DNA of 64,000 bases from Ensifer adhaerens (GCF_020035535.1 NZ_CP083349.1:3479501-3543500); one strand, 5' to 3'. Positions 9,265 through 18,480 are shown, numbered from the stretch's first letter. The notes: generated by a model not told the origin, from the letters alone. Numbers and translations: made by a program.

Positions 9265-10131
9265 ATGGAGAAAACCTGGAACAACAAGGCCTGGTTCATG
9301 GTGCTGCCGGTCCTCGTGCTGGTCGCCTTCTCGGCCGTCATCCCGCTGATGACCGTCGTCAACTATTCGATCCAGGACACCTTCGGCAACAACCAGTTCT
9401 TCTGGGCCGGCACCGACTGGTATGTCCAGGTGCTGACGTCGGACCGCTTCTGGGACGCGCTCACCCGCAACCTGATCTTCTCGGCGATCATCCTCGCCAT
9501 TGAAATTCCGCTCGGCATCGTCATCGCGCTCAACATGCCGAAGAAGGGTCTCGGCGTGCCGGTCTGCCTCGTCCTGATGGCGCTGCCGCTCCTGATCCCG
9601 TGGAACGTCGTCGGCACCATCTGGCAGGTCTTCGGCCGTGTCGACATCGGCCTGCTCGGCCGCACGCTCGAGGCGATCGGCATCAACTACAACTACGTAC
9701 AGAACCCGGTCGCCGCCTGGGTGACACTGATCGTCATGGACGTCTGGCACTGGACGAGCCTCGTCGTTCTGCTCTGCTATGCCGGCCTCGTCTCGATCCC
9801 GGACGCCTATTACCAGGCGGCCAAGATCGACGGCGCCTCGCGCTGGTCGGTGTTCCGCTACATCCAGCTGCCGAAGATGAAGCGCGTGCTTTTGATCGCC
9901 TTCCTGCTGCGGTTCATGGACTCATTCATGATCTACACCGAGCCCTTCGTCGTCACAGGCGGCGGCCCCGGCAACTCGACCACCTTCCTGTCGATCGACC
10001 TCGTCAAGACGGCCATCGGCCAGTTCGACCTCGGTCCGGCGGCAGCGCTATCGATCATCTACTTCCTCATCATCCTGCTGCTCTCGTGGATCTTCTACAC
10101 CGTGATGACCACGAGCGACGCGCAGGGCTGA
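9265..10131 (+). CDS. glpP: Glycerol ABC transporter permease GlpP
   Basis: A 288-residue inner-membrane permease of the MalF-like binding-protein-dependent class, with about six hydrophobic segments. The EAA loop that docks the ATPase is seen as YYQAAKIDGASRWSVFRYIQLP, near residues 175-200. It starts two bases after glpT and is followed by glpQ, so the importer genes are co-transcribed. It forms the channel with GlpQ. Glycerol as substrate is inferred from glpR-glpD next door and from the GlpSTPQ gene arrangement. Confidence 0.92.
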   Translation: MEKTWNNKAWFMVLPVLVLVAFSAVIPLMTVVNYSIQDTFGNNQFFWAGTDWYVQVLTSDRFWDALTRNLIFSAIILAIEIPLGIVIALNMPKKGLGVPVCLVLMALPLLIPWNVVGTIWQVFGRVDIGLLGRTLEAIGINYNYVQNPVAAWVTLIVMDVWHWTSLVVLLCYAGLVSIPDAYYQAAKIDGASRWSVFRYIQLPKMKRVLLIAFLLRFMDSFMIYTEPFVVTGGGPGNSTTFLSIDLVKTAIGQFDLGPAAALSIIYFLIILLLSWIFYTVMTTSDAQG

Positions 10132-10153
10132 CAAAGGCGGGAGGAGAAACAAA

Positions 10154-10972
10154 ATGCAGACAAAACCGCTTACCGAACGCCTCTCCTGGCTGGTGCCGAC
10201 GATCTACATCGTCTTCCTGCTCCTGCCGATCTACTGGCTCGTCAACATGAGCTTCAAGGAAACGAGCGAGATCCTGAGCACCTTCTCGCTCTGGCCGGTC
10301 AACCCGACGCTCCGGAACTACCAGGTGATCTTCACCGATCCCTCCTGGTACAACGGCTACATCAACTCGATCATCTACGTCGTCATGAACACGGTGATCT
10401 CGGTGACGGCGGCGCTGCCGGCAGCCTATGCCTTCTCGCGCTACCGCTTCCTCGGCGACAAGCACCTGTTCTTCTGGCTCTTGACCAATCGCATGGCGCC
10501 GCCGGCCGTCTTCGCGCTGCCCTTCTTCCAGCTCTATTCGGCCTTCGGCCTGATCGACACGCACATCGCGGTTGCCCTTGCGCACTGCCTGTTCAACGTG
10601 CCGCTCGCCGTCTGGATCCTGGAAGGCTTCATGTCCGGCGTGCCGAAGGAAATCGACGAGACCGCCTATATCGACGGTTACTCGTTCCCGCGGTTCTTCG
10701 TGAAGATCTTCATGCCGCTGATCGCTTCGGGCATCGGTGTCGCCGCCTTCTTCTGCTTCATGTTCTCCTGGGTCGAACTGCTGCTTGCGCGCACGCTGAC
10801 GACCACGGACGCCAAGCCGATCGCCGCCACCATGACCCGCACGGTCTCGGCCTCCGGTCTCGACTGGGGCGTGCTGGCGGCCGCCGGCGTGCTCACGATC
10901 ATTCCGGGCGCGCTCGTGATCTATTTCGTCCGCAACTACATCGCCAAGGGCTTTGCCCTGGGGAGGGTATGA
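10154..10972 (+). CDS. glpQ: Glycerol ABC transporter permease GlpQ
   Basis: A 272-residue MalG-like permease with six predicted membrane segments and an EAA-type loop (EIDETAYIDGYSFPRFFVKIFMP). It partners GlpP in the membrane. The start is preceded by GGGAGGAG. Its stop overlaps the start of the next gene (ATGATGA arrangement), indicating coupled translation. It should not be confused with the E. coli phosphodiesterase GlpQ; the name follows rhizobial usage. Confidence 0.92.
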   Translation: MQTKPLTERLSWLVPTIYIVFLLLPIYWLVNMSFKETSEILSTFSLWPVNPTLRNYQVIFTDPSWYNGYINSIIYVVMNTVISVTAALPAAYAFSRYRFLGDKHLFFWLLTNRMAPPAVFALPFFQLYSAFGLIDTHIAVALAHCLFNVPLAVWILEGFMSGVPKEIDETAYIDGYSFPRFFVKIFMPLIASGIGVAAFFCFMFSWVELLLARTLTTTDAKPIAATMTRTVSASGLDWGVLAAAGVLTIIPGALVIYFVRNYIAKGFALGRV

Positions 10973-11394
10973 TGACCACTCAACCCGTTCGCAAGGCCCG
11001 CTGGCAACTGCCGTTTGCCGCCGTCCTCATCGTCTATGGTGCGGCCGCCGGGCTGCTCATGAGCATGCTGCCAATCAAGGACGGCGCGCGCGACTGGTTC
11101 GCGCCGCTGGTCGCCGGCGGCTGGATGGCCTGGTCGTTTCCATCGGCCATGTTCTTCCTGACCATCTTCGCACTGCTGTCGATGATGGCGGTCTGGGAAT
11201 ATGCCTCGCCGGGCGGCAATCCGCGCGTCGGCATCCTGCGCTTCGAGACGACACGGGGCGATCGGCTCTTCGTGTCGCTGCTCGGCAGCGCCTTCATTCA
11301 CCTCGCATGGCTCGGCTTCGTCGGCGGGCAGAACCTGTGGTGGGCGCTCGCGCTCTCCCTGGTCTATGCCGTCGGCGTCTTCCGCTACGTCTGA
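10972..11394 (+). CDS. Small integral membrane protein of the glycerol importer operon (DUF2160 type)
   Basis: A 140-residue protein with about four hydrophobic segments (for example FAAVLIVYGAAAGLLMSML, ALLSMMAVWEYA and two near the C-terminus). It belongs to the small membrane proteins found between permease and binding-protein genes of glycerol importers; the R. leguminosarum operon names this position glpU, as I recall. The role is unknown, and an accessory part of the importer is plausible. GGGAGGG lies four bases before ATG 10972, favouring it over ATG 10969. The start overlaps the glpQ stop. Confidence 0.8.
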   Translation: MTTQPVRKARWQLPFAAVLIVYGAAAGLLMSMLPIKDGARDWFAPLVAGGWMAWSFPSAMFFLTIFALLSMMAVWEYASPGGNPRVGILRFETTRGDRLFVSLLGSAFIHLAWLGFVGGQNLWWALALSLVYAVGVFRYV

Positions 11395-11407
11395 GGCGAA
11401 CCGATTT

Positions 11408-11433
11408 GAAGGGCCGCCTGAAAGCGGCCCTTC
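11408..11433 (+). other. Intercistronic hairpin between membrane-protein gene and glpV
   Basis: GAAGGGCCGC, a six-base loop, and GCGGCCCTTC form a perfect 10-bp stem with no T-run after it. Such stems often protect the mRNA segment of an abundant binding protein or partly separate it from the permease genes. Confidence 0.6.
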
Positions 11434-11476
11434 GAAAGCTAAAGAACCGCACTCGCAAACCTAAAGGGAGGGAATT

Positions 11477-13198
11477 ATGCGACGGCATCTTTTGACTACG
11501 ACGGCGGCTATGCTGCTGGCCTTTACCGGTTCGGCATTCGCCGGCATGGATGAGGCGAAGAAGTTCCTCGACAGCGAGATCGGCGACATGTCCTCGCTCG
11601 ACCGCGCCGGCCAGGAAGCCGAAATGCAGTGGTTCGTCGATGCGGCGAAGCCTTTCGCCGGCATGGAAATCAAGGTCGTTTCCGAAACGCTCACGACGCA
11701 CGAATACGAATCGAAGACCCTGGCCAAGGCCTTCTCCGACATCACCGGCATCAAGATCACGCACGACCTGATCGGCGAAGGCGACGTCGTCGAAAAGCTG
11801 CAGACACAGATGCAGTCGGGCGAAAACGTCTATGACGCCTACATCAACGACAGCGACCTGATCGGTACCCATTGGCGCTACCAGCAGGCCCGCAACCTGA
11901 CGGACTGGATGGCGAACGAAGGCAAGGACGTCACCAATCCGAACCTCGACGTCGACGACTTCATCGGCAAGTCCTTTACGACCGCGCCAGATGGCAAGCT
12001 CTACCAACTGCCCGACCAGCAGTTCGCGAACCTCTACTGGTTCCGCTACGACTGGTTCAACGACGAGAAGAACAAGGCAGACTTCAAGGCGAAGTATGGC
12101 TACGACCTCGGCGTTCCGGTCAACTGGTCGGCCTATGAGGACATTGCCGAGTTCTTCACCGGTCGCGAAGTCGACGGCAAGAAGGTCTATGGACACATGG
12201 ACTACGGCAAGAAGGACCCGTCGCTCGGCTGGCGCTTCACCGACGCCTGGCTGTCGATGGCCGGCAACGGCGACAAGGGCATCCCGAACGGCAAGCCGGT
12301 CGACGAGTGGGGCATCAAGGTCGACGAGAACTCGCGCCCGGTCGGCTCCTGCGTTGCCCGCGGTGGCGACACCAACGGCCCGGCCGCCGTCTACTCCATC
12401 CAGAAGTACCTCGACTGGATGAAGGCCTATGCACCGGCTGCTGCCCAGGGCATGACCTTCTCGGAATCTGGCCCGGTTCCGTCGCAGGGCGAAGTCGCCC
12501 AGCAGATGTTCACCTACACGGCGTTTACGGCCGACTTCGTCAAGCCGGGCCTGCCGGTTGTCAACGAGGACGGCACGCCGAAGTGGCGCTTCGCTCCGAG
12601 CCCGCACGGCGTCTACTGGAAGGACGGCATGAAGCTCGGTTACCAGGACGCCGGTTCCTGGACGCTTCTGAAGTCCACGCCTGACGACCGCGCCAAGGCC
12701 GCCTGGCTCTATGCGCAGTTCGTGACCTCGAAGACCGTCGACGTGAAGAAGAGCCATGTCGGTCTCACCTTCATCCGCCAGTCGACGCTGGACCACAAGA
12801 GCTTCACGGACCGCGCTCCGAAGCTCGGCGGTCTGATCGAGTTCTACCGTTCGCCGGCCCGCCTGCAGTGGTCGCCGACCGGCACGAACGTTCCGGACTA
12901 TCCGAAGCTGGCTCAGCTGTGGTGGCAGGCGATCGGCGATGCATCCTCGGGCGCCAAGACCGCGCAGGAAGCCATGGACTCGCTCTGCGCCGAGCAGGAG
13001 AAGGTTCTCTCCCGTCTCGAACGCTCGGGCGTTCAGGGCGACATCGGTCCGAAGCTGGCCGAAGAGCACGATCTCGAATTCTGGAACAAGGACGCCGTAT
13101 CCAAGGGCAACCTCGCTCCGCAGCTGAAGATCGAGAACGAGAAGGAAAAGCCGCAGACCGTCAACTACGACGATCTGGTCAAGAGCTGGCAGAAGTAA
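11477..13198 (+). CDS. glpV: Glycerol ABC transporter substrate-binding protein GlpV
   Basis: A 573-residue periplasmic solute-binding protein of the family-1 extracellular type, larger than typical sugar-binding proteins, as known for this glycerol group. A signal peptide is clear: MRRHLLTTTAAMLLAFTGSAFA with cleavage before GMDEAKK. AAGGGAGGG precedes the ATG. It is the last gene of the glp operon and is separated from the upstream gene by a stem-loop. A strong terminator follows. Glycerol as ligand is inferred from context and family. Confidence 0.9.
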   Translation: MRRHLLTTTAAMLLAFTGSAFAGMDEAKKFLDSEIGDMSSLDRAGQEAEMQWFVDAAKPFAGMEIKVVSETLTTHEYESKTLAKAFSDITGIKITHDLIGEGDVVEKLQTQMQSGENVYDAYINDSDLIGTHWRYQQARNLTDWMANEGKDVTNPNLDVDDFIGKSFTTAPDGKLYQLPDQQFANLYWFRYDWFNDEKNKADFKAKYGYDLGVPVNWSAYEDIAEFFTGREVDGKKVYGHMDYGKKDPSLGWRFTDAWLSMAGNGDKGIPNGKPVDEWGIKVDENSRPVGSCVARGGDTNGPAAVYSIQKYLDWMKAYAPAAAQGMTFSESGPVPSQGEVAQQMFTYTAFTADFVKPGLPVVNEDGTPKWRFAPSPHGVYWKDGMKLGYQDAGSWTLLKSTPDDRAKAAWLYAQFVTSKTVDVKKSHVGLTFIRQSTLDHKSFTDRAPKLGGLIEFYRSPARLQWSPTGTNVPDYPKLAQLWWQAIGDASSGAKTAQEAMDSLCAEQEKVLSRLERSGVQGDIGPKLAEEHDLEFWNKDAVSKGNLAPQLKIENEKEKPQTVNYDDLVKSWQK

Positions 13199-13253
13199 GA
13201 AACCAACGGCCGCCTGCAAAACGGGCGGCCCTCATCTCCTCGGGAGATGCGGC

Positions 13254-13281
13254 ACCGGGGTCGGCAACGGCCCCGGTTTTT
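13254..13281 (+). terminator. Rho-independent terminator of the glp operon
   Basis: ACCGGGGTCG, a GCAA tetraloop, CGGCCCCGGT (one G-T pair), then TTTTT. A second GC-rich hairpin lies just upstream (13208-13230). Confidence 0.85.
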
Positions 13282-13293
13282 CGTTGCAAGGGC

Positions 13294-14514
13294 CTATCGG
13301 AGGCGTGCAAGAAATCCGTGGCGGCCGGCCCAAGCCACGATCAATGCCGGCAGAAGGCACGCAAGCAACGCGGCTGGGAAGATCGTCGCGCCGACGCCGG
13401 CGAGAAGCAGGCCGCCAAACAGTCCGCCTCCGGCCATTGCGGCATTCCAGGCCGTGACGATCATCGCTTGGGCGGTGTCCGCATGCGCCCCTGCAACCTT
13501 TGCCGAGGCGGTCTGAAACAGCGTCGGCGCGCCGCCGAAAGCCAATCCCCAGACGACGACACCGAGGTAGATCGCAACCGACCGGTCCCCGAAAATGAGA
13601 AACAGAAGGGAAGCCGCTGCGAAAAGCGCGATACTCGCGAGGGTCGCCACCCGCAAATGACGATCGACGATCGCACCGATGACCGGGATGACGACCAGCG
13701 ATGCGACACCGAAAACAAGTAGGACCTTGTCTGCCCGTCCACTCAGCCCCGCAGGCTCCAGAAAGGGCACGATGTAGGTGTAGAGGATGTTGTGGGCGAA
13801 GACGACGGCGAAGGTAACGAAGAGTGCCGGCCGAACGCCCGGCAATCGCCACACGGACGACAGCCTGTTTGCCGTTTCTGCTCGTTCTCCCTGGAAGTCG
13901 GGCAGGGCTCGCAACGCCCAGCCAATGACCAGCACGGTGATGATGCTCAGGAATGCGAAAGCCCATCGCCAGCCGGTCAAATCCCCAAGGAACGCTCCGC
14001 CGGGGATGCCGATCGAGAGAGCCACGGGTGCGCCGAGCATGGCGATGGCTATCGCCCGACCCTGCTGATGCGGCTGCACCATACGGCTCGCATAACCTGC
14101 AGCCAGCGCCCACAACAGACCGGCAAAAACGCCGGCGAAGAAGCGGGCAGCCATCGTGACCGCATAACTCGGCGAAAGGGCCGTCACGGTATTTACGATC
14201 GCAAATCCCGAAATGGCCGCGATCAGCAAGGGTCGCCGTCGCCATGTCTTGGTCAGTTCTACGAGAGGAATGGCAGCGACCAGCGAACCAACGGCATAGA
14301 TGGTCACCATCTGTCCGGCCATTGCCTGCGAGATACGCAGGTCGGCAGCGATGTGCGGGAGCAGGCCAGCCGGCAATGCCTCGGTCAGGATCGTGATGAG
14401 CCCGGCGGTTGCCAGCGCGAGCAGCCCGGAGAGTGGAAGCCGCGCGCTGATCGCAGCAGTTTGTGCCCGCATCGCGTCCGATCGGGATCGCGTCAAGCAG
14501 TCGGTCGATGGCAT
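13294..14514 (-). CDS. MFS transporter (DHA1-type drug/sugar efflux)
   Basis: A 406-residue major facilitator protein with twelve hydrophobic segments. The motif A-like loop DLRISQAMAGQMVTIYAVGSLVAAIPL and the later GGAFLGDLTGWRWAF (motif C/DHA1 style) place it among arabinose-efflux/multidrug-type exporters. It ends convergent to glpV. It lies 94 bases downstream of the ABM-domain gene on the same strand, and a LysR gene is divergent from that pair, so the three may form one regulated unit. The substrate cannot be read from the sequence. Confidence 0.85.
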   Translation of the reverse strand: MPSTDCLTRSRSDAMRAQTAAISARLPLSGLLALATAGLITILTEALPAGLLPHIAADLRISQAMAGQMVTIYAVGSLVAAIPLVELTKTWRRRPLLIAAISGFAIVNTVTALSPSYAVTMAARFFAGVFAGLLWALAAGYASRMVQPHQQGRAIAIAMLGAPVALSIGIPGGAFLGDLTGWRWAFAFLSIITVLVIGWALRALPDFQGERAETANRLSSVWRLPGVRPALFVTFAVVFAHNILYTYIVPFLEPAGLSGRADKVLLVFGVASLVVIPVIGAIVDRHLRVATLASIALFAAASLLFLIFGDRSVAIYLGVVVWGLAFGGAPTLFQTASAKVAGAHADTAQAMIVTAWNAAMAGGGLFGGLLLAGVGATIFPAALLACLLPALIVAWAGRHGFLARLR

Positions 14515-14608
14515 GGGATCTCTCTTTCGAAAGGCCGGCGGTGCGTTTCCCTAGATAGCGGAGGCGCCGCCGGGCTGATGTTTCATCGGCGGCTAAGGCA
14601 GCGCCGCG

Positions 14609-14977
14609 CTATTTCGAATCGTCGCTGCCGCCGGCACGCCGGGGAAGCACGAGATCATCCACGCGGTAGGTGTGGAACTCGCTGGACGAGACCGCATCGA
14701 GAGCGCGAAATTTCGCCAGGAAGACCGGGTCGGAAAAGAACTCCCCGACATTCCCTTCGTCGGCGATCGCTTCGACATTGACGACCGTCTTGCCATCCGT
14801 GCTCTTGGAAAGATTGCTCCAGAGGAAGCCTTCCTTCCGCGCGGCCACGTAGTGCACGACATCCTGGATCAGCCGAAAGGCCTCATCCTGTTTGCCCGGA
14901 TGCGCGTGGATGACATTGACGATGAACACGGTGGGCTGAGGACCGGCGCTGAAACCGGCAATAGGTGGCTGCTGCAT
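14609..14977 (-). CDS. Antibiotic biosynthesis monooxygenase (ABM)-domain protein
   Basis: A 122-residue protein with a dimeric alpha/beta-barrel ABM fold: VFIVNVIHAHPGKQDEAFRLIQDV is the first strand-helix unit and GFLWSNLSKSTDGKTVVNVEAI the second. Family members range from quinone-forming monooxygenases to small stress proteins, so no reaction is proposed. AAGGAG lies a few bases before ATG 14977; an upstream in-frame ATG at 15055 would add a low-complexity arginine-rich leader. It is divergent from a LysR gene and precedes an MFS exporter. Confidence 0.75.
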   Translation of the reverse strand: MQQPPIAGFSAGPQPTVFIVNVIHAHPGKQDEAFRLIQDVVHYVAARKEGFLWSNLSKSTDGKTVVNVEAIADEGNVGEFFSDPVFLAKFRALDAVSSSEFHTYRVDDLVLPRRAGGSDDSK

Positions 14978-15081
14978 GTTTTCTCCTTCGTCACCGCAGA
15001 TCCTCCGCGTAGCGAACGCGGGTTGGCGGCGCGAAGGACTATGCCCGGCTCCCAATCCGAGAAAAATGCGCTACAACTCCG

Positions 15082-16038
15082 ATGATACCGGACAAAAATA
15101 TCCATAATGCCAGCACCCGTAAGGAACCTGAATTGGACAGTCTTGGAGCCCTCAATGCCTTCGTGCGTGCTGCCGACGCGCGTAGTTTCACCGAGGCTGC
15201 CGCGCAACTCGGCGTCTCGCCTTCGGCCGTCGGCAAGGCAATTGCCCGCCTCGAGGACCGATTGAACGTCAGGCTTTTTCATCGCAGCACGCGCAGCGTC
15301 ACGCTCACGCCGGAGGGCTCGCTTTTCCTTGAGCGATGCCGGCGTATTTTCTGCGAGGTGGAAGCCGCCGAAACAGAACTGATGCAGACCCAGGAAGCGC
15401 CGCGAGGAAAGCTGCGCGTCAGCCTGCCAATGGCCGGCATGCTGCTGATGCCGACATTGACGGCCTTCATGCGCGCCTATCCCGACGTCGAGATCGACCT
15501 CGACTTCTCCGATCGCCTGGTCGACGTCATCGACGAAGGATTTGATGCCGTGGTGCGAACCGGCGAGATCGGCGATTCCAGACTGATGACCCGCCTGATC
15601 GGGACCTACCACCCCGTTCTGGTGGGCTCTCCCGCCTACTTTGAGACCCATCGCATACCTCGGACGTCGCATGAACTCTCACATCACCTCTGCCTGCACC
15701 ATCGGTTTCCCTCAACCGGCAAGCTCGAGCCATGGCCGCTCGCGCATGACGGTTCTCCGCTCGACATCGATCTGCCGAAGACGGCCGTGTCCAATGCGTT
15801 GGAGCCCTTGATCCATATGGCCGAGCAGGGTCTTGGCATTGCCTGCCTTCCGGATTTCACGGTGAGAGAGCAGCTTGCTGCCGGCACGCTCGTGGCGGTG
15901 CTTGAAGGGCATCTGATCCAGTGCGGCAGCTATCGCATTCTTTGGCCGTCGAGCCGGCACCTGTCGCCGAAGTTGCGCGTCTTCGTCAACTTCATGGCCG
16001 CAAACCTCTTCGCTCCGGTTCGGCCATCGGCTCAATAG
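15082..16038 (+). CDS. LysR-family regulator
   Basis: A LysR-type regulator of the DsdC/AaeR-like class: helix-turn-helix in SFTEAAAQLGVSPSAVGKAIARLE, then the effector domain with RSTRSVTLTPEG in the linker. 318 residues from ATG 15082. A TTG at 15133 preceded by AAGGAA would give 301 residues beginning LDSLGALNAFVRAADARS, closer to the family start, and is a real alternative. It is divergent from the ABM/MFS pair, the usual arrangement for a LysR target. The effector is unknown. Confidence 0.85.
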   Translation: MIPDKNIHNASTRKEPELDSLGALNAFVRAADARSFTEAAAQLGVSPSAVGKAIARLEDRLNVRLFHRSTRSVTLTPEGSLFLERCRRIFCEVEAAETELMQTQEAPRGKLRVSLPMAGMLLMPTLTAFMRAYPDVEIDLDFSDRLVDVIDEGFDAVVRTGEIGDSRLMTRLIGTYHPVLVGSPAYFETHRIPRTSHELSHHLCLHHRFPSTGKLEPWPLAHDGSPLDIDLPKTAVSNALEPLIHMAEQGLGIACLPDFTVREQLAAGTLVAVLEGHLIQCGSYRILWPSSRHLSPKLRVFVNFMAANLFAPVRPSAQ

Positions 16039-16147
16039 GTACAACACCAACCCGTCGATGTGGCCCAGCACGTACCGTTTTCAAACGCGATCAAAAGCAG
16101 CGGAAAGGTGCTCCGAAATCGAAGCGCGCCTCCGAATGCATGACATG

Positions 16148-16603
16148 CTAGGAATGGATCACCGGCAAACGCGACGTTTTCGCCGTCCGGCGCTTGTCGA
16201 AGATCGCCCTGACAGCGCGTGTCGAACCGTCTTCCATCTTCACGGTCATGTCCATGTAAAGGTGTCTGTCGACAAGCGCGATGCGGATATCGAAAGGCTG
16301 ACCGCGGTAGTGGCTGTCGCCGCCGTCGCTCCAGCGGCCGATCCCTTCGGCGCTAAAGCCGCCTCCGGCACGCCCGAGATGCATCACCGCGAACCATCCG
16401 TCCTTACCCGTCACCTTGAGGACCGGACCGTTTCGGCTGATTTCGACCCAGCAGGTCGCGCAGCCGTCGGTGCCTGAGGCAACCTGCTGCCATTGCCCCG
16501 GGAAGCTGGCGCTGCTGGCGTTGACGATAGCCGGACAGAGAACGACCGCCAGCATGAGCAACAGACCGGGCAGGTAACAGAAGATCAATCTCCAAGAAAT
16601 CAT
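16148..16603 (-). CDS. Small secreted protein of unknown function
   Basis: 151 residues beginning MISWRLIFCYLPGLLLMLAV with a hydrophobic signal sequence that should be cut after VNA. The mature part is predicted mostly beta (GQWQQVASGTDGCATCWVEI, DIRIALVDRHLYMDMTVKM), has one CxxC, and ends with a basic tail. It resembles lipocalin-like small periplasmic domains, but I do not recognise the family. The reading frame continues far upstream without a stop, but that part is antisense to the xanthine permease gene and is rejected. The ribosome site is weak. It is divergent from the permease gene. Confidence 0.6.
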   Translation of the reverse strand: MISWRLIFCYLPGLLLMLAVVLCPAIVNASSASFPGQWQQVASGTDGCATCWVEISRNGPVLKVTGKDGWFAVMHLGRAGGGFSAEGIGRWSDGGDSHYRGQPFDIRIALVDRHLYMDMTVKMEDGSTRAVRAIFDKRRTAKTSRLPVIHS

Positions 16604-16939
16604 CGAACAGGATCCCAAGCGAACGGCACCGGATTTCGCTCCGGCGCATTGGACCATCGCTGTTTCGCATTGCGGCAACGTTGCATGGTCGCTAACATCA
16701 TTCAGACCCCGACAGCGGGTTTGCGGACAGTGCCCGTATGCTTGGCCGCGATAACCGCTCCATGGCCGATCTAGGACACCTTTCCCGCTTGAGTTGTCCC
16801 TCGACAATTTCCCCCGGAATCCGGAAAGTGTTTTCGCTCCGGCGATACTTGCGACATTCTGTCTCGACAACCGAAGATGGCAGTTCCCCTGTTGGAGGAC
16901 GGGGGAGCCGGACTGGTCGATGTAATGGGAGGAGGAACC
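16604..16939. promoter_or_regulatory. 336-base divergent intergenic region before the NCS2 permease
   Basis: No gene is supported here. AGTTGTC (16792-16798) and GACAATT (16803-16809) form a near-perfect inverted repeat with a CCTC spacer, and TCTCGACAACC recurs at 16862-16872. These are candidate operator half-sites for purine control of the permease. The strong ribosome site GGGAGGAGG is at its right end. Confidence 0.35.
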
Positions 16940-18424
16940 ATGAGCGACGTTTCCAGCATACACCCGGTGGACGAGAAGCTGCCGGTAGGCAGACTTGCCA
17001 CCCTTGGGATCCAGCATGTGCTTGTCATGTACGGCGGCGCCGTCGCGGTACCGCTGATCGTCGGCCGCGCGCTGCAGCTCAGCCCCCAGGACGTCGCCTT
17101 CCTGATTTCCGCAGACCTTTTCGTCTGCGGTCTCGTCACCATCATCCAGTCGCTCGGCATCGGCCGCAGCATCGGCATCCGCCTTCCTGTCATGATGGGC
17201 GTCACCTTCGCATCCGTCGGCCCAATGGTCTCGATGGCGGCGATGACACCCGGGCAGGAAGGGGCACGCATGATTTTCGGCGCGATCATCGGCGCCGGTC
17301 TCGTCGCGCTGCTGCTCGCGCCGCTGATGGGCAGGTTGCTCAAATTCTTTCCGCCGATCGTCACCGGCACCATCATCCTCGTCATCGGCGTTTCGCTGAT
17401 GCGGGTGGGTGTGAACTGGATTTTCGGCAACCCCTTCGGCCCGACGGCGCCAAAGCTTGTCGATCCGACCCACGCGGAATGGCTGGCCGAATTGAAGAAA
17501 GTGGCGGCGACCGGTGGTCCAACGGTGCCGGATGGCCTGGTGCTGGGCGCCACGGTGCCGAACCCTCTCTATGCGGAGCCGAGCCATATCGCGCTGGCTG
17601 CCTTCGTGCTTGTCTCCATTCTCGTGATCGCGCGCTTCGGGCGCGGGCTGATCAGCAACATCGCGGTGCTGACCGGCGTCGTCGTCGGCTGTGTCGCCGC
17701 CGCAGCACTCGGCATGATGCATTTCGACCGGGTGGCCGATGCCGGCTGGTTCGCCGTGGTCACGCCGCTGCGCTTCGGCATGCCGATCTTCGATCCGGTG
17801 CTGATCGCCACCATGTCGCTCGTCATGATCGTGGTCATGATCGAATCAACAGGCATGTTCCTGGCGCTGGGCGAAATGACCAACCGCGAGGTGTCGCAAC
17901 AGCAATTGACGGCGGGTCTCAGGGTCGATGGCCTTGGCACCATGATCGGCGGCCTGTTCAACACTTTCCCCTATACGAGCTTCTCGCAGAATGTCGGCCT
18001 CGTCGGCGTCACCGGCGTGAAGAGTCGCTATGTCTGCGTGATGGGCGGCGTGATCATGATTGTGCTCGGTCTGATCCCGAAGATGGGAGCGCTGGTCGAG
18101 GCGGTCCCCACCTTCGTGCTCGGCGGTGCCGGCCTCGTGATGTTCGGCATGGTCGCGGCCACCGGCGTTCGCATCCTGTCGACCGTCGACTTCAAGTCCT
18201 CGCGCAACAACCTCTTCGTCGTCGCCGTCTCCGTCGGCTTCGGCCTGATCCCGCTGATCGCGCCGAACTACCTGATGTGGCTGCCACATGCGATCCACCC
18301 GATCATCGAGTCCGGCATCGTGCTTGCCTCGATCTCCGCGGTGGTGCTCAACGCCTTCTTCAACGGACTGCGCATCGAAAACTCTGCCTGCGTCGACGCC
18401 GCGAAGCTCGCCGACAGCCATTGA
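16940..18424 (+). CDS. NCS2-family xanthine/uric acid permease
   Basis: A 494-residue nucleobase:cation symporter-2 with about fourteen membrane segments. The family signature QNVGLVGVTGVKSR (Q-N-x-G-x4-T-x-x-x-R) is near residue 350, and the conserved acidic region ESTGMFLALGEMTNRE precedes it; this pattern points to xanthine or urate rather than uracil. The start is ATG 16940 with GGGAGGAGG before it. An upstream ATG at 16877 would add 21 residues in the intergenic region. No purine catabolic gene is adjacent. A terminator follows. Confidence 0.88.
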   Translation: MSDVSSIHPVDEKLPVGRLATLGIQHVLVMYGGAVAVPLIVGRALQLSPQDVAFLISADLFVCGLVTIIQSLGIGRSIGIRLPVMMGVTFASVGPMVSMAAMTPGQEGARMIFGAIIGAGLVALLLAPLMGRLLKFFPPIVTGTIILVIGVSLMRVGVNWIFGNPFGPTAPKLVDPTHAEWLAELKKVAATGGPTVPDGLVLGATVPNPLYAEPSHIALAAFVLVSILVIARFGRGLISNIAVLTGVVVGCVAAAALGMMHFDRVADAGWFAVVTPLRFGMPIFDPVLIATMSLVMIVVMIESTGMFLALGEMTNREVSQQQLTAGLRVDGLGTMIGGLFNTFPYTSFSQNVGLVGVTGVKSRYVCVMGGVIMIVLGLIPKMGALVEAVPTFVLGGAGLVMFGMVAATGVRILSTVDFKSSRNNLFVVAVSVGFGLIPLIAPNYLMWLPHAIHPIIESGIVLASISAVVLNAFFNGLRIENSACVDAAKLADSH

Positions 18425-18440
18425 CCTGACCAGAAGACCG

Positions 18441-18480
18441 AAGCCCCGGCCCTCCGAAGGGAGAGCCGGGCTTTGCCGTT
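18441..18480 (+). terminator. Terminator-like hairpin after the NCS2 permease gene
   Basis: AAGCCCCGGC and GCCGGGCTT pair with one bulge around an inner CTCC/GGAG stem, followed by a short T-rich stretch. Confidence 0.55.

Noticed and set aside
16604..17722. Upstream extension of the 151-residue secreted protein to 524 residues
   Set aside because: The extra part is antisense to the xanthine permease gene, rich in His/Asp/Arg, and lies before a clear signal peptide.
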